Source: an uncultured Candidatus Melainabacteria bacterium
GTDB lineage: Bacteria; Cyanobacteriota; Vampirovibrionia; Gastranaerophilales; Gastranaerophilaceae
Direction of reading: 5' to 3'
Length of the DNA stretch: 16,101 nucleotides
NCBI GenBank assembly: GCA_934754425.1
Contig: CAKVIN010000030.1
Span: 1 to 16,101, forward strand
Within the stretch, counting starts at the first letter, position 1. Every line of letters begins with the position of its first letter. Positions 5,962 to 13,510 of this stretch are shown here, in pieces. A program made the position numbers and the translations under genes. The notes beneath the pieces are model-generated. The model did no database searches and was not told the origin of the DNA. It saw only the letters and a list, made by a program, of their open reading frames with translations.

Positions 5962-6056
5962 TATTTTTTTTTACAAATTATGCTCACGAAATGCTCATAA
6001 CAATTAGAAACAAGATAGATTTTGCTTAATTTAATAAATATGCATTAAATAAAATA

Positions 6057-6611
6057 CTATTTTGTAACTTTTATTGCACCCCAGGCTCTTATAAACCCTT
6101 TTTCATACATAATCAAATAATACCCACCGTCTTTTACATATTCAATAGTAGCTTCCATATGTTCATACTCTTTTGGTGGTGTTGCTCCGGTCTTTGCGTA
6201 TTTTGTTTCTATTATTTTTTGAAATTTTTCTTTTCTTTTTTGTTTTGCAATGATTTTTTTATCTTCTTTATCTAAGTTTTTATTTTTTTCATAATATCGG
6301 CGTAATTCTTGTTCATTTTCAGCAATTTTAAACACTGGAATTACAGCTACCAAATCTTTTGATTCAATTAAGTACATAAACTCTTTGTCGTTAGAAAGAG
6401 CAAGTTCATAGTGCCCCGGTTTTATAAAATTACCATTATAGTCAGGGATATAATCTAATATTGCCAATGTTGGTTGTTCATCTGTTGGAACAGAATAACG
6501 ATAAATTGGTTTTTGGTGCACTGTAATTCCTGATGGAGTTGCAGGATATGGTGCAGATGGCGCAAGATAATCAATATCTCTTAGAGCCGGTGTAATAATT
6601 CCATCTATCAT
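6057..6611 (-). CDS. Unknown protein coupled to rnpA
   Basis: This 184-residue protein matches no family I know. The N-terminal part is Pro/Tyr-rich (APYPATPSGI at about 20-29), the middle (about 45-100) looks like a small beta-rich domain, and residues about 100-140 form a Lys/Glu-rich helix. A C-terminal beta segment follows (YYLIMYEKGFIRAWGAIKV). There is no signal peptide or membrane helix. Its ATG overlaps the rnpA stop codon (ATGA), so it is probably translated from the rnpA mRNA by coupling. In most bacteria this place belongs to yidD, but the Cys- and Gly-rich YidD signature is absent. No hairpin terminator is visible; only an AT-only inverted repeat (ATTTAAT/ATTAAAT, 6029-6050) follows. 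Confidence 0.8.
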   Translation of the reverse strand: MIDGIITPALRDIDYLAPSAPYPATPSGITVHQKPIYRYSVPTDEQPTLAILDYIPDYNGNFIKPGHYELALSNDKEFMYLIESKDLVAVIPVFKIAENEQELRRYYEKNKNLDKEDKKIIAKQKRKEKFQKIIETKYAKTGATPPKEYEHMEATIEYVKDGGYYLIMYEKGFIRAWGAIKVTK

Positions 6612-6952
6612 AATTTATCAGCCAATTTGTTGATATGTGTATTGATATATTGAAAATCTTTTTCAAGTAATTTTGAAGATGCTACAAAAATTACTGACAT
6701 ATATTGTTTAGAAAGTTCTCTATTTTTTATTGCAAGTCTATAGCTTTCTCTCATCAATCTTTTTATACGATTTCTTTTTACAGCTCTTTTATGGATTTTT
6801 TTACTTACAACAAAACCTATTTTGGTTGGATAATCATTATTCTTTTTTCTTCCGCAAAAAGCTGTTATTCCTCCGGAATAAACGGTATTTCCTATTTTAT
6901 ACGTTGCTTTAAATGCACTTCTTTTTTTTAGTCTATAATCTTTAGGTAACAT
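6608..6952 (-). CDS. rnpA: Ribonuclease P protein component
   Basis: RnpA is the protein subunit that helps the RNase P RNA cleave 5' leaders from pre-tRNAs. The 114-residue length and the start MLPKDYRLKKRSAFK are typical; the RNR signature reads AVKRNRIKRLMRES (about 57-70), preceded by IGFVVSKKIHK. ATG at 6952 is chosen by this homology over the GTG at 6967. No ribosome site lies before it; instead a -10 sequence ends 6 bases upstream, so the mRNA may be leaderless. The usual neighbours rpmH upstream and yidD/yidC downstream are missing: an unknown gene follows with a 4-base overlap and a divergent exported-protein gene lies upstream. Confidence 0.95.
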   Translation of the reverse strand: MLPKDYRLKKRSAFKATYKIGNTVYSGGITAFCGRKKNNDYPTKIGFVVSKKIHKRAVKRNRIKRLMRESYRLAIKNRELSKQYMSVIFVASSKLLEKDFQYINTHINKLADKL

Positions 6953-6958
6953 AGTTTT

Positions 6959-6987
6959 ATCATACACTCTTATAAATTTAAAGTAAA
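6959..6987 (-). promoter_or_regulatory. Promoter of rnpA, possibly giving a leaderless mRNA
   Basis: On the minus strand TTTACT (6987-6982), a 17-base spacer and TATGAT (6964-6959) are followed by AAAACT and the ATG. Transcription would start at or next to the start codon. Confidence 0.45.
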
Positions 6988-7051
6988 GTTGAATCGTTCT
7001 ATATGATTAGATATTTTTGATAACATTAAAAAAGATATGTACACATGAATT

Positions 7052-7072
7052 ACCGATATTCGGTTGTTTTTT
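7052..7072. other. Palindrome followed by a T run between divergent genes
   Basis: ACCGATATTCGGT (7052-7064) is a perfect 5-bp inverted repeat around TAT, followed on the plus strand by TGTTTTTT. It could be an operator for either divergent gene or the end of a short RNA. No gene on the plus strand lies immediately upstream for it to terminate. Confidence 0.4.
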
Positions 7073-7151
7073 GTCATCAATAATATACTTGCTAGTTCAA
7101 TAGAGAAGATTGTTTTCGCAAATTATAGTGGTATCACAAGGTGGTGACATC

Positions 7152-8051
7152 ATGAAAAAAAATCTTGCAGCTTTATTGATTTTAATTTCTCTTACATTAG
7201 GAGTTCCTTCTTCATTTGCATCTTCTACGCAAAAGAGTACAATTTCTAAAATTGAAAATGAAATATATGGGTTTGACTATCAAAATGATTCTGTTCAAAA
7301 CCGTGTTTTAAGATTAGAGAAGACTATTTATGGTAAACAATTTTCCGGAGATGTTAATAAACGCATAAAACGTCTTTCCGCAGATATTTCTGCAGATGTA
7401 ATAGGGCTAGAAATTGAACCTTGTGAAGATAGCTTTGCAAACAATGAAGATACTGTTGCTGACAGCACAGTAAATTATCCAATAGTAGACGAAATAGAGA
7501 AAAAACTTTTCAATAAAACCAATAAAGATAGAGATTTTCATACTCGTATTGTAACAATAGAAAAAAAATTATTTGGAAAAGTATATGATGTAGATGATTA
7601 TTCCACTCGTATGGATAGAATAAAAGCCGAAATCATGCCGGAAACACTAGCTGATACTTCTAAATTTGACAATGAATATAGAGATAATCGTCCAATGGAT
7701 TTAAGTTCAAATGATTTGGGCGGAAGCCGTTTTAGTAGATTTTCTATGCCATTTGGTCAAAAAAATTATACAAGACCATATGCTAATTATGGTGATACGT
7801 TCACAGGTGGAGCAAGTCCGGTTCAAACATATAACCCTAATCTTAATGATGAACTATCTCAGATGGAATTTGAGACATTTGGTACAGAATTTTCCAATGA
7901 AGATTCCGCAACAAGAATTAAACGATTAAATAGTGTAAACAAGGCAAAAAAATCCTCATCAAAATATGATTCCAATAAATTTAGTCAAAGAATGTCAACT
8001 GCAATGGAAATTGGAGCCATGATATTAATGATTTTAGCAATGGTTTTGTAA
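7152..8051 (+). CDS. Exported protein with five ~20-residue IE-(F/Y)G-RIxRL repeats and a C-terminal hydrophobic tail
   Basis: ATG at 7152 is the start: AGGTGG lies 7 bases upstream and MKKNLAALLILISLTLGVPS begins a signal peptide with probable cleavage after SSFA (residue 23). The mature part carries five copies of a degenerate unit [IL]E-x-x-[ILT][FY]-G-x-x-[FY]-x-x-D-x-x-x-R-[IVM]-x-[RT]-[IL]. They start near residues 35, 54, 115, 136 and 238, so they form two tandem pairs and one single copy. A Gly/Ser/Asn-rich linker occupies about 165-230. Residues 282-299 are hydrophobic and could anchor the C-terminus. I recall similar repeats in envelope proteins of Cyanobacteria and relatives but no function. 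It converges on the next gene with a 1-base gap and no terminator between them. Confidence 0.85.
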   Translation: MKKNLAALLILISLTLGVPSSFASSTQKSTISKIENEIYGFDYQNDSVQNRVLRLEKTIYGKQFSGDVNKRIKRLSADISADVIGLEIEPCEDSFANNEDTVADSTVNYPIVDEIEKKLFNKTNKDRDFHTRIVTIEKKLFGKVYDVDDYSTRMDRIKAEIMPETLADTSKFDNEYRDNRPMDLSSNDLGGSRFSRFSMPFGQKNYTRPYANYGDTFTGGASPVQTYNPNLNDELSQMEFETFGTEFSNEDSATRIKRLNSVNKAKKSSSKYDSNKFSQRMSTAMEIGAMILMILAMVL

Positions 8052-8052
8052 C

Positions 8053-8460
8053 TTACTTTCTGCCGGTATTTGTGTTTATAATATCTGAAACCCAAGGAAT
8101 GTAGCTATATATTCCGCAAAAAGCGGTTATTGTTAAATATAAAATTACAACTGTCGTGAAACCTTGTAATATAGATAATTTGAATAAAAACGGCAATGGC
8201 ATATTGATAAAATACGGTATTGCATTAATAATCGGAATTCTGTATAAAATCACATAAATTAAATCAGCAAAAGTTGCAATCAAAAAATACAATATTGAAA
8301 GAAATATTGATTGTAAAATGTGGTATAGCAAAAATGGTGTCACATGTTTTTTTAACAATGCTGCTATTAATAACCATACAAATCCGGCTCCACCAGCTGT
8401 TAAATAAGACAATGCCGATATAAATCTTTCAATCGGATATATTTGTTTAGAAGGCTGCAA
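8053..8460 (-). CDS. Tic20-like / DUF4870-like small membrane protein
   Basis: TTG at 8460 is preferred (135 residues) because GAAAGGAAG lies 6 bases upstream; an in-frame ATG at 8496 would overlap the preceding TPR gene by 50 bases and has no ribosome site. About four hydrophobic segments are visible: near 15-35 (ALSYLTAGGAGFVWLLIAAL), 40-70, 80-100 and 100-120. The segments YPIERFISALSYLT and TPFLLYHILQSIFLSILYFL recall the SALSYL... and FIRFNAMQAI blocks of cyanobacterial Tic20-like proteins. This resemblance is from memory and the family name is tentative. It is the last gene of the rpiB-rsfS-TPR unit, overlapping the TPR gene by 14 bases. Confidence 0.7.
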   Translation of the reverse strand: MQPSKQIYPIERFISALSYLTAGGAGFVWLLIAALLKKHVTPFLLYHILQSIFLSILYFLIATFADLIYVILYRIPIINAIPYFINMPLPFLFKLSILQGFTTVVILYLTITAFCGIYSYIPWVSDIINTNTGRK

Positions 8461-9517
8461 CGATATCTTCCTTTCTGTAATCTTCAATAAAATCATCTAA
8501 AACCTGAATGAACACTAATTTATACTCATCATTTTCAGGTCGCATATTTACAGCTGCTCTGTAAGAATAAATTGAACGCTCAATTTGCCCGCTCATATAA
8601 TAAACATTGGCAATTAATACATAAATACTCGGATCAAGTTTATTGATTTTGAGAGCTTCTTTATACTGTTCTTCTGCTTCATTATATTGTTTAATATTAG
8701 AATATAAATTTCCTAACAAGATATAAGAATTAGCTTCTTTAGGATTTATTTCTATTGCACACTTATAAAGCTTAATTGCATCTTTATAATCTTTAAAATC
8801 AGATTTTGCAATCGCATAACAAATATATGCTTTATAATTATCTCCAGGAAGTGAAATTGCTTTTTCAAAATATTCATAGCATTTATTCTTATCCTTAGTT
8901 ACAGCTAAAGTGTTTGCAATACATAGCGCAACAGTTTTATTATCAGGCGCTAGTGCAAAAACCTTATAATAATACTCAAGAGCCTTGTTGTAATCGAATA
9001 ATTTAAAACAAACATTACCCAAATCTACTAATGCGGTTAAATTTTCCGGATCCAAAGATAATGCTTTTTCATAATACGCTCTTGCTTCTACAAAGTCATC
9101 AAAATCATGATACAGAAGCGCTATAGCGTTATATATTTCCGGATCTGATGCATTGAAATCAAGTGTTCTATTATAAAAAAGTAATGCTTTAGGAAAGTTT
9201 TTAAGTTCAGCATAGGTATTTGCCATATTGTAATATACAAGATAATTACTCGGATTTACAATCATTGCTTGATTAAAATACTTCAACGCTTTTCTATATT
9301 CTTTAGAGTAGAACCAAATACTACCTAAGTTTAACAGTGTTTGCAGGTCTTTCGGATCAATCTCTAATAAACTCTCATATACTGAAATAACTTTTTCATA
9401 TTGCTCATCCATTGCATAATATTTTGCTAATTCGTGATAATGTTCAGTATTATTAGGCTCCAGCGCCATTTTGAGAACTGTTTTCTCTATTGCTTTGTTT
9501 AATTCTTTTTTATCCAT
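8447..9517 (-). CDS. Tetratricopeptide-repeat protein
   Basis: ATG at 9517 (356 residues) starts just after the rsfS stop; an in-frame ATG at 9568 would overlap rsfS by 44 bases. Residues about 25-340 are around nine tandem 34-residue TPRs with the canonical W/L-G-Y-A-F-A-P spacing, for example LLNLGSIWFYSKEYRKALKY and ILLGNLYSNIKQYNEAEEQY. There is no signal peptide or transmembrane helix, so the protein should be a cytoplasmic helical scaffold for protein contacts. The partner is unknown; the operon position after rsfS and before a membrane protein suggests that these products are made together. Confidence 0.9.
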   Translation of the reverse strand: MDKKELNKAIEKTVLKMALEPNNTEHYHELAKYYAMDEQYEKVISVYESLLEIDPKDLQTLLNLGSIWFYSKEYRKALKYFNQAMIVNPSNYLVYYNMANTYAELKNFPKALLFYNRTLDFNASDPEIYNAIALLYHDFDDFVEARAYYEKALSLDPENLTALVDLGNVCFKLFDYNKALEYYYKVFALAPDNKTVALCIANTLAVTKDKNKCYEYFEKAISLPGDNYKAYICYAIAKSDFKDYKDAIKLYKCAIEINPKEANSYILLGNLYSNIKQYNEAEEQYKEALKINKLDPSIYVLIANVYYMSGQIERSIYSYRAAVNMRPENDEYKLVFIQVLDDFIEDYRKEDIVAAF

Positions 9518-9524
9518 CTTCTTA

Positions 9525-9932
9525 TTATCTTTCAATATTTTCGTATTTTGAATATTCTTTTGATTCATTCATCCATGTTTCTTGTGGAATACTGAATGCG
9601 TGATTCCAGAATTTTTCTATTGCATAAGCTTCTCTTTCATCTTGTTGTAATATATGAATTACTACATCACCGTAATCAATCAAATTCCAACGATTTTTAA
9701 CATCATTTTCTCGTCCAAGAGGTAGCCTTGAAAAAGTTGATTTAATTTTATCCGATAAATTTTCTGTCAATGCTTTAACTTGTGTACTTGTTTGTGCAGA
9801 ACAGATTACAAAATAATCTGCGAAGGAAGATACATTACTAATATTCAAAATAGAAATATCTTTTGCGATTGCTTCTTCTAAAAATCGGGCTACAATGCAA
9901 GCAAATTTATAAGATGATAATTCTTCTGTCAT
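9525..9932 (-). CDS. rsfS: Ribosome silencing factor RsfS (YbeB/Iojap family)
   Basis: RsfS binds ribosomal protein uL14 on the 50S subunit and blocks joining to 30S when nutrients are short. The 135 residues carry the family core: ISILNISNVSSFADYFVICSA (about 26-46), the TSTQVKALTENL helix, RWNLIDYGDVVIHIL (82-96) and the C-terminal YAIEKFW (103-109), typically YxLExLW. The start lies 2 bases after the rpiB stop, with GGAG inside the end of rpiB. The C-terminal ~20 residues are Glu/Lys/Ser-rich and lie beyond the core. Confidence 0.95.
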   Translation of the reverse strand: MTEELSSYKFACIVARFLEEAIAKDISILNISNVSSFADYFVICSAQTSTQVKALTENLSDKIKSTFSRLPLGRENDVKNRWNLIDYGDVVIHILQQDEREAYAIEKFWNHAFSIPQETWMNESKEYSKYENIER

Positions 9933-9934
9933 TT

Positions 9935-10363
9935 TTATTCTAACTCCAACATGTCTATTCTACGTTTATGTCTGCCACCTTCAAACTCTGTACCTATCCA
10001 AGTATCAACGATGTCTATAGCAAGTCCATTTCCAACAACTCTTTCACCTAGGCATAAAATATTTGAATTGTTATGTTTTCTTGTCATTCTTGCTGAATAT
10101 GTATCTGAACATAATGCCGCTCTTATACCTTTGAATTTATTAGCAGAAATTGACATTCCAATTCCTGTGCCACAAACTAAAATACCTTTTGAGCCTGTAA
10201 GTAAAACTTTTTCGGCAACAGCTTTTGCTATAATCGGATAATCGCAAGAATCTTCGGAATAGCAACCCATATCTTCAACTTCTATTGATTGTTGTTCTAA
10301 GTGTGCAATTATAATATTTTTTAAACTATAACCTCCGTGGTCGGAGCCTAAAATTATTTTCAT
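9935..10363 (-). CDS. rpiB: Ribose-5-phosphate isomerase B
   Basis: RpiB interconverts ribose-5-phosphate and ribulose-5-phosphate in the pentose phosphate pathway. ATG at 10363 (142 residues) fits the family start MKIILGSDHGGYSLK and has AGAGG 9 bases upstream; the frame is open to 10405. Visible motifs are the phosphate/sugar-binding SDHGGYSLK, VCGTGIGMSISANK with the active-site Cys, and HNNSNILCLGERVVG, where RpiBs usually read HNDAN. The C-terminal phosphate-binding Arg cluster is in GGRHKRRIDML. LacAB-type isomerases are close relatives but lac genes are absent. It is the first gene of a four-gene unit. Confidence 0.95.
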   Translation of the reverse strand: MKIILGSDHGGYSLKNIIIAHLEQQSIEVEDMGCYSEDSCDYPIIAKAVAEKVLLTGSKGILVCGTGIGMSISANKFKGIRAALCSDTYSARMTRKHNNSNILCLGERVVGNGLAIDIVDTWIGTEFEGGRHKRRIDMLELE

Positions 10364-10387
10364 ATTTCTCATCCTCTTTTTGTTCAA

Positions 10388-10416
10388 ATTGTAACATTTT
10401 TGCAATAATTTATCAA
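10388..10416 (-). promoter_or_regulatory. Promoter of the rpiB-rsfS-TPR-membrane protein operon
   Basis: On the minus strand TTGATA (10416-10411), 17 bases and TACAAT (10393-10388) with an upstream TG (TGTTACAAT) form a strong extended promoter 24 bases before the rpiB ATG. Confidence 0.7.
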
Positions 10417-10419
10417 TAT

Positions 10420-10437
10420 TTTACATTTTTTTACTTT
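10420..10437 (+). promoter_or_regulatory. Weak HLR1-like box
   Basis: TTTACATTTTTTTACTTT matches HLR1 except that the second half-site reads TTACT. It lies between the rpiB promoter and the divergent 10447 gene. In such AT-rich sequence a chance match is quite possible. Confidence 0.25.
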
Positions 10438-10446
10438 AATATAAGT

Positions 10447-11208
10447 ATGTTAGGTCGTGTGAATTCTGTAAATCCAAACTTTAGAGCTGCAATTTCGGAT
10501 AAAGATATTGCAGGTTTTAAGAATGCTAAACAACATTTTAGTGACTGTTATTTAATGACAACTTTGGAAACACTGAGTCATACACCTAATGGACGAGAAG
10601 TATTAAAAAAACGAATTCAATACGACGATAATAATCCTAAATTACTAAATTGTTATTTGTTTAATCCAAAAGGAGAAAAAGAAAAATTTGTAATACCGAC
10701 AAATACTGTTGTAAAGGGATATGAGAAATTATATAAATATCAACCTAACGAAATAATTAGAGGCATGGATATTTCTGTAGCAGAGTATGAAGATAAATAT
10801 AAAGCTAAGCCTTGGATTTGCAGATTTACTGATAATTTTAAAACATATTCTTTTGAAAATAACTTACCATCGCATTTTATGAAAATATTTACCGGTAAAA
10901 AACCAAGAATTATTGCGGAAACAGATTATAATATTGATCTTTCCGGCTACAAAGATGAAGTTATGAAATTATTTAAACAAATGGAGAAAGAAAAAAATTA
11001 CAGCTTTGTTATCGGAACCGGTATAAAAATGCTTGATAGCCGAACTTGGCACGTATATGTAATTGAAGATGTTAATTTGGAAGAAAATACTATAACCGTA
11101 AAAGAAAAACACGCTAATAAACCACGTACAATGAATATAAATACAGCTTTAAACACTTTTAAATTTATAGTAGGCTATTTTGATAGTGACTTAAAAGAAA
11201 AATCTTAA
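10447..11208 (+). CDS. Calpain/papain-like cysteine-peptidase-type protein
   Basis: This 253-residue protein has the local pattern of a C2 (calpain-like) catalytic core: KQHFSDCYLMTTLETLS (28-44), where C34 would be the nucleophile and Q29 the oxyanion-hole Gln, followed later by TWHVYVIEDVN (200-210) with H202 as candidate catalytic His. In calpains the Gln is six residues before the Cys, here five, and the third residue, an Asn in an NPW motif, is not clear (VKEKHANKP at 218-226). Activity is therefore uncertain. There is no signal peptide or membrane segment. No ribosome site precedes the ATG, only an AT stretch (TTTAATATAAGT), so the start is chosen as the only ATG upstream of C34. The gene stands alone, divergent from rpiB and followed by lysA with its own promoter. 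Confidence 0.6.
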   Translation: MLGRVNSVNPNFRAAISDKDIAGFKNAKQHFSDCYLMTTLETLSHTPNGREVLKKRIQYDDNNPKLLNCYLFNPKGEKEKFVIPTNTVVKGYEKLYKYQPNEIIRGMDISVAEYEDKYKAKPWICRFTDNFKTYSFENNLPSHFMKIFTGKKPRIIAETDYNIDLSGYKDEVMKLFKQMEKEKNYSFVIGTGIKMLDSRTWHVYVIEDVNLEENTITVKEKHANKPRTMNINTALNTFKFIVGYFDSDLKEKS

Positions 11209-11245
11209 AGTAATAAAAAATTTATTTTTCTCAACAACTCCACTA

Positions 11246-11274
11246 TTTACCACTAATATTGTTTTTGATAAAAT
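11246..11274 (+). promoter_or_regulatory. Promoter of the lysA-cdaA-yitT cluster
   Basis: TTTACC (11246-11251), 17 bases and TAAAAT (11269-11274) with an upstream TG (TGATAAAAT) give an extended -10 promoter about 30 bases before lysA. Confidence 0.6.
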
Positions 11275-11304
11275 ACTCTAAAAATACACGAAGGAGCAAA
11301 ATTT

Positions 11305-12609
11305 ATGAGTATAAATCAATCAATTAAGCCTGTAACAACAGAATATGCAAAAAATATAAAAATTGGCGGATGTGATTTAGTAGAATTAGCAAAAAAATAT
11401 GGTACTCCTCTATACGTTATTGATGAAGCAACTTTAAGAGGAATTTGTAATGATTACAAAAATGCTTTCAAAGAGTATAAAAATATAAAAATGATGTACG
11501 CTTCAAAAGCGTTATGTACATTGGCTATTGCTAAAATTCTTGATTCAGAAGGTTTTGGTTTTGACACAGTTTCTGCAGGGGAAATTTATACCGTCAAAAA
11601 TGCAGGTGTAGATATGTCAAAGGTTCTTTTTAATGGTAATAATAAATCTAAAAGCGAACTGGAATTAGCACTAGATTATAAAGTTGGCAGATTTTCTGTT
11701 GATAATTTTTACGAGGCAGAACTATTAAATAAAATAGCAGAAGAAAAAAGAATTACTGCAAATATTTTATTGAGAATAACTCCAGGAATTGAATGTCATA
11801 CTCACGATTATATCCAAACAGGTCAAATTGATTCAAAATTTGGATTTGATTTATCTCAGATTGATGAAATTGTTGAATTAATACTAAATCAATACAAAAA
11901 TCTTTGTTTAAAAGGCTTGCATGCTCATATAGGTTCACAAATTTTTGAATTAAAATCGTATTATGATGAAGTTGAGATTTTAGTTAAAGAAATAGCAAGA
12001 ATAAACAAAAAATTTGGGTTAAATTTAACAGAAATGAATATTGGTGGCGGTTTAGGTGTTAAGTACACAACAAAAGACGCTCCTCCTTCTATTGAAGAAC
12101 TTGCAAAAGCTGTGACTGAATCAATGAGAAAATTTTCTATTGAAAATCCTACTATATATATTGAACCCGGCAGAAGCATTATATCAACCTCAGGGGTTAC
12201 ACTTTATACCATCGGAAGTTCTAAACAAGTTCCCAATGGAAGAAAATATGTTGCAATAGATGGTGGTATGGCAGATAATCCACGCCCAAGTATGTATCAG
12301 GCTGAATATGTTGCAGAAGTTGCCAATAAAATTAATTCTAAAGAAAAAGAAATTGTCACAATAGCCGGTAGGTATTGTGAAAGTGGTGATATATTGATAA
12401 ATGAAATAGAATTACCAAAGCTTGAAGCGGGTGATATTTTATGTGTATACAATACAGGTGCGTATAATTATTCTATGTCATCTAACTATAATAGAGTGGA
12501 AAAACCTGCAATGGTACTTGTAAATAATTCACATTCTGATATTATAGTATATAGAGAGAAGTTAGAAAATCTCGTTTCACATGATAATATACCCGATAGG
12601 TTGAGATAG
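11305..12609 (+). CDS. lysA: Diaminopimelate decarboxylase
   Basis: LysA decarboxylates meso-diaminopimelate to L-lysine, the last step of lysine synthesis, using PLP. The 434 residues fit the fold III decarboxylase family. K68 in MYASKAL is the PLP Schiff-base lysine; HAHIGSQ (about 211-217), GGGLG (about 248-252) and EPGRS bind PLP phosphate and substrate, and GRYCESGD carries the active-site Cys of the partner subunit. The C-terminal YNYSMSSNYNRVEKP is typical LysA sequence. AGGAG lies 9 bases upstream of ATG. It leads a tight plus-strand group: cdaA begins 1 base after its stop. Confidence 0.97.
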   Translation: MSINQSIKPVTTEYAKNIKIGGCDLVELAKKYGTPLYVIDEATLRGICNDYKNAFKEYKNIKMMYASKALCTLAIAKILDSEGFGFDTVSAGEIYTVKNAGVDMSKVLFNGNNKSKSELELALDYKVGRFSVDNFYEAELLNKIAEEKRITANILLRITPGIECHTHDYIQTGQIDSKFGFDLSQIDEIVELILNQYKNLCLKGLHAHIGSQIFELKSYYDEVEILVKEIARINKKFGLNLTEMNIGGGLGVKYTTKDAPPSIEELAKAVTESMRKFSIENPTIYIEPGRSIISTSGVTLYTIGSSKQVPNGRKYVAIDGGMADNPRPSMYQAEYVAEVANKINSKEKEIVTIAGRYCESGDILINEIELPKLEAGDILCVYNTGAYNYSMSSNYNRVEKPAMVLVNNSHSDIIVYREKLENLVSHDNIPDRLR

Positions 12610-12610
12610 T

Positions 12611-13501
12611 ATGTTTGATGCGCTAATATCCTTAATTCAAGACATTTTAAGCCCTTTGCAATGGTCATTGACATGGGTTAATATTCTTGAAATTGCGCTT
12701 ATTGGAATAATTTTATTCATTTTCTATCATAAATTTATTAAGGACACTCAGTCAGAAAAACTTGTAAAAGGTCTATTTTTTCTTGTTTTTGCTTGGATTG
12801 TAAGTGAAATTTTAATTCTGATAGATTTGAGAATATTGGGTGTATTTTTAAAATCTCTTGTAACATTAATATCATTGAGTTTGATTGTTATATTCCAACC
12901 TGAACTCAGACGTTTATTGGGATATCTGGGACAACCGGGGTTTATAAGAAAAACCTTCTTCACAGCAGGTACTTTCAGAGAAGCGGAAGAGAATGATGTT
13001 GATGTAATAAAAGAAATTATTGAAGCAGTAAAATATTTAACAAAGACAAAAACAGGTGCGCTAATTGTATTTCAAAAAGAAATGGGTGCAGGAAGCTATT
13101 CTGATGTTGGCACAAAGTTGGATGCAAGAATTTCAACAGAATTAATTCTTACAATTTTTCATCCTAACACTCCGCTTCATGATGGCGCAATGGTTATAGA
13201 AAATAAAAGAATTCATTCCGCAGGAGTTTTACTTCCTTTAACAGAAGATCCAAAATTAAGTTGGAAATATGGTACAAGACACAGAGCGGCGATTGGAATG
13301 TCAGAAGTTTCTGATGCGGCTTGTTTAGTTGTGTCAGAAGAAACAGGTGATGTTTCTGTAACAATGGATGGAATATTGAAAAAATATGAAGATTTAATGA
13401 CTTTAAAAACAGATTTAGAAGGTATTTTAGGTATTAAACCAAAAGAGGATAGTCAAATTAAGCACAAAAACATATTTGATATGCTTAAAGGAAAGAATTA
13501 G
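12611..13501 (+). CDS. cdaA: Membrane diadenylate cyclase CdaA (DacA), c-di-AMP synthase
   Basis: CdaA condenses two ATP to cyclic di-AMP, a second messenger controlling potassium/osmolyte balance and cell-wall homeostasis. The 296 residues show three N-terminal membrane helices (about 23-40, 52-71 and 78-96) followed by the DAC domain. Both catalytic signatures are intact: DGA at 191-193 in PLHDGAMVIENKRIHSAGV, and GTRHRAAIG at 221-229. The start is 1 base after lysA with only weak ribosome-site sequence, suggesting coupled translation. In Firmicutes cdaA is followed by the regulator cdaR and glmM; here neither follows. Confidence 0.96.
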   Translation: MFDALISLIQDILSPLQWSLTWVNILEIALIGIILFIFYHKFIKDTQSEKLVKGLFFLVFAWIVSEILILIDLRILGVFLKSLVTLISLSLIVIFQPELRRLLGYLGQPGFIRKTFFTAGTFREAEENDVDVIKEIIEAVKYLTKTKTGALIVFQKEMGAGSYSDVGTKLDARISTELILTIFHPNTPLHDGAMVIENKRIHSAGVLLPLTEDPKLSWKYGTRHRAAIGMSEVSDAACLVVSEETGDVSVTMDGILKKYEDLMTLKTDLEGILGIKPKEDSQIKHKNIFDMLKGKN

Positions 13502-13510
13502 GAAATAGTT

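Noticed and set aside
5889..5997. tRNA-Lys 3' end as an attachment site of an integrated element
   Set aside because: No second copy of the tRNA 3' end and no integrase gene appear in the window; the TOPRIM gene alone is not evidence of an island.
6968..7151. Hidden rpmH (L34) upstream of rnpA
   Set aside because: The minus strand here has no short basic frame with the KRT...GFRxRM pattern of L34.
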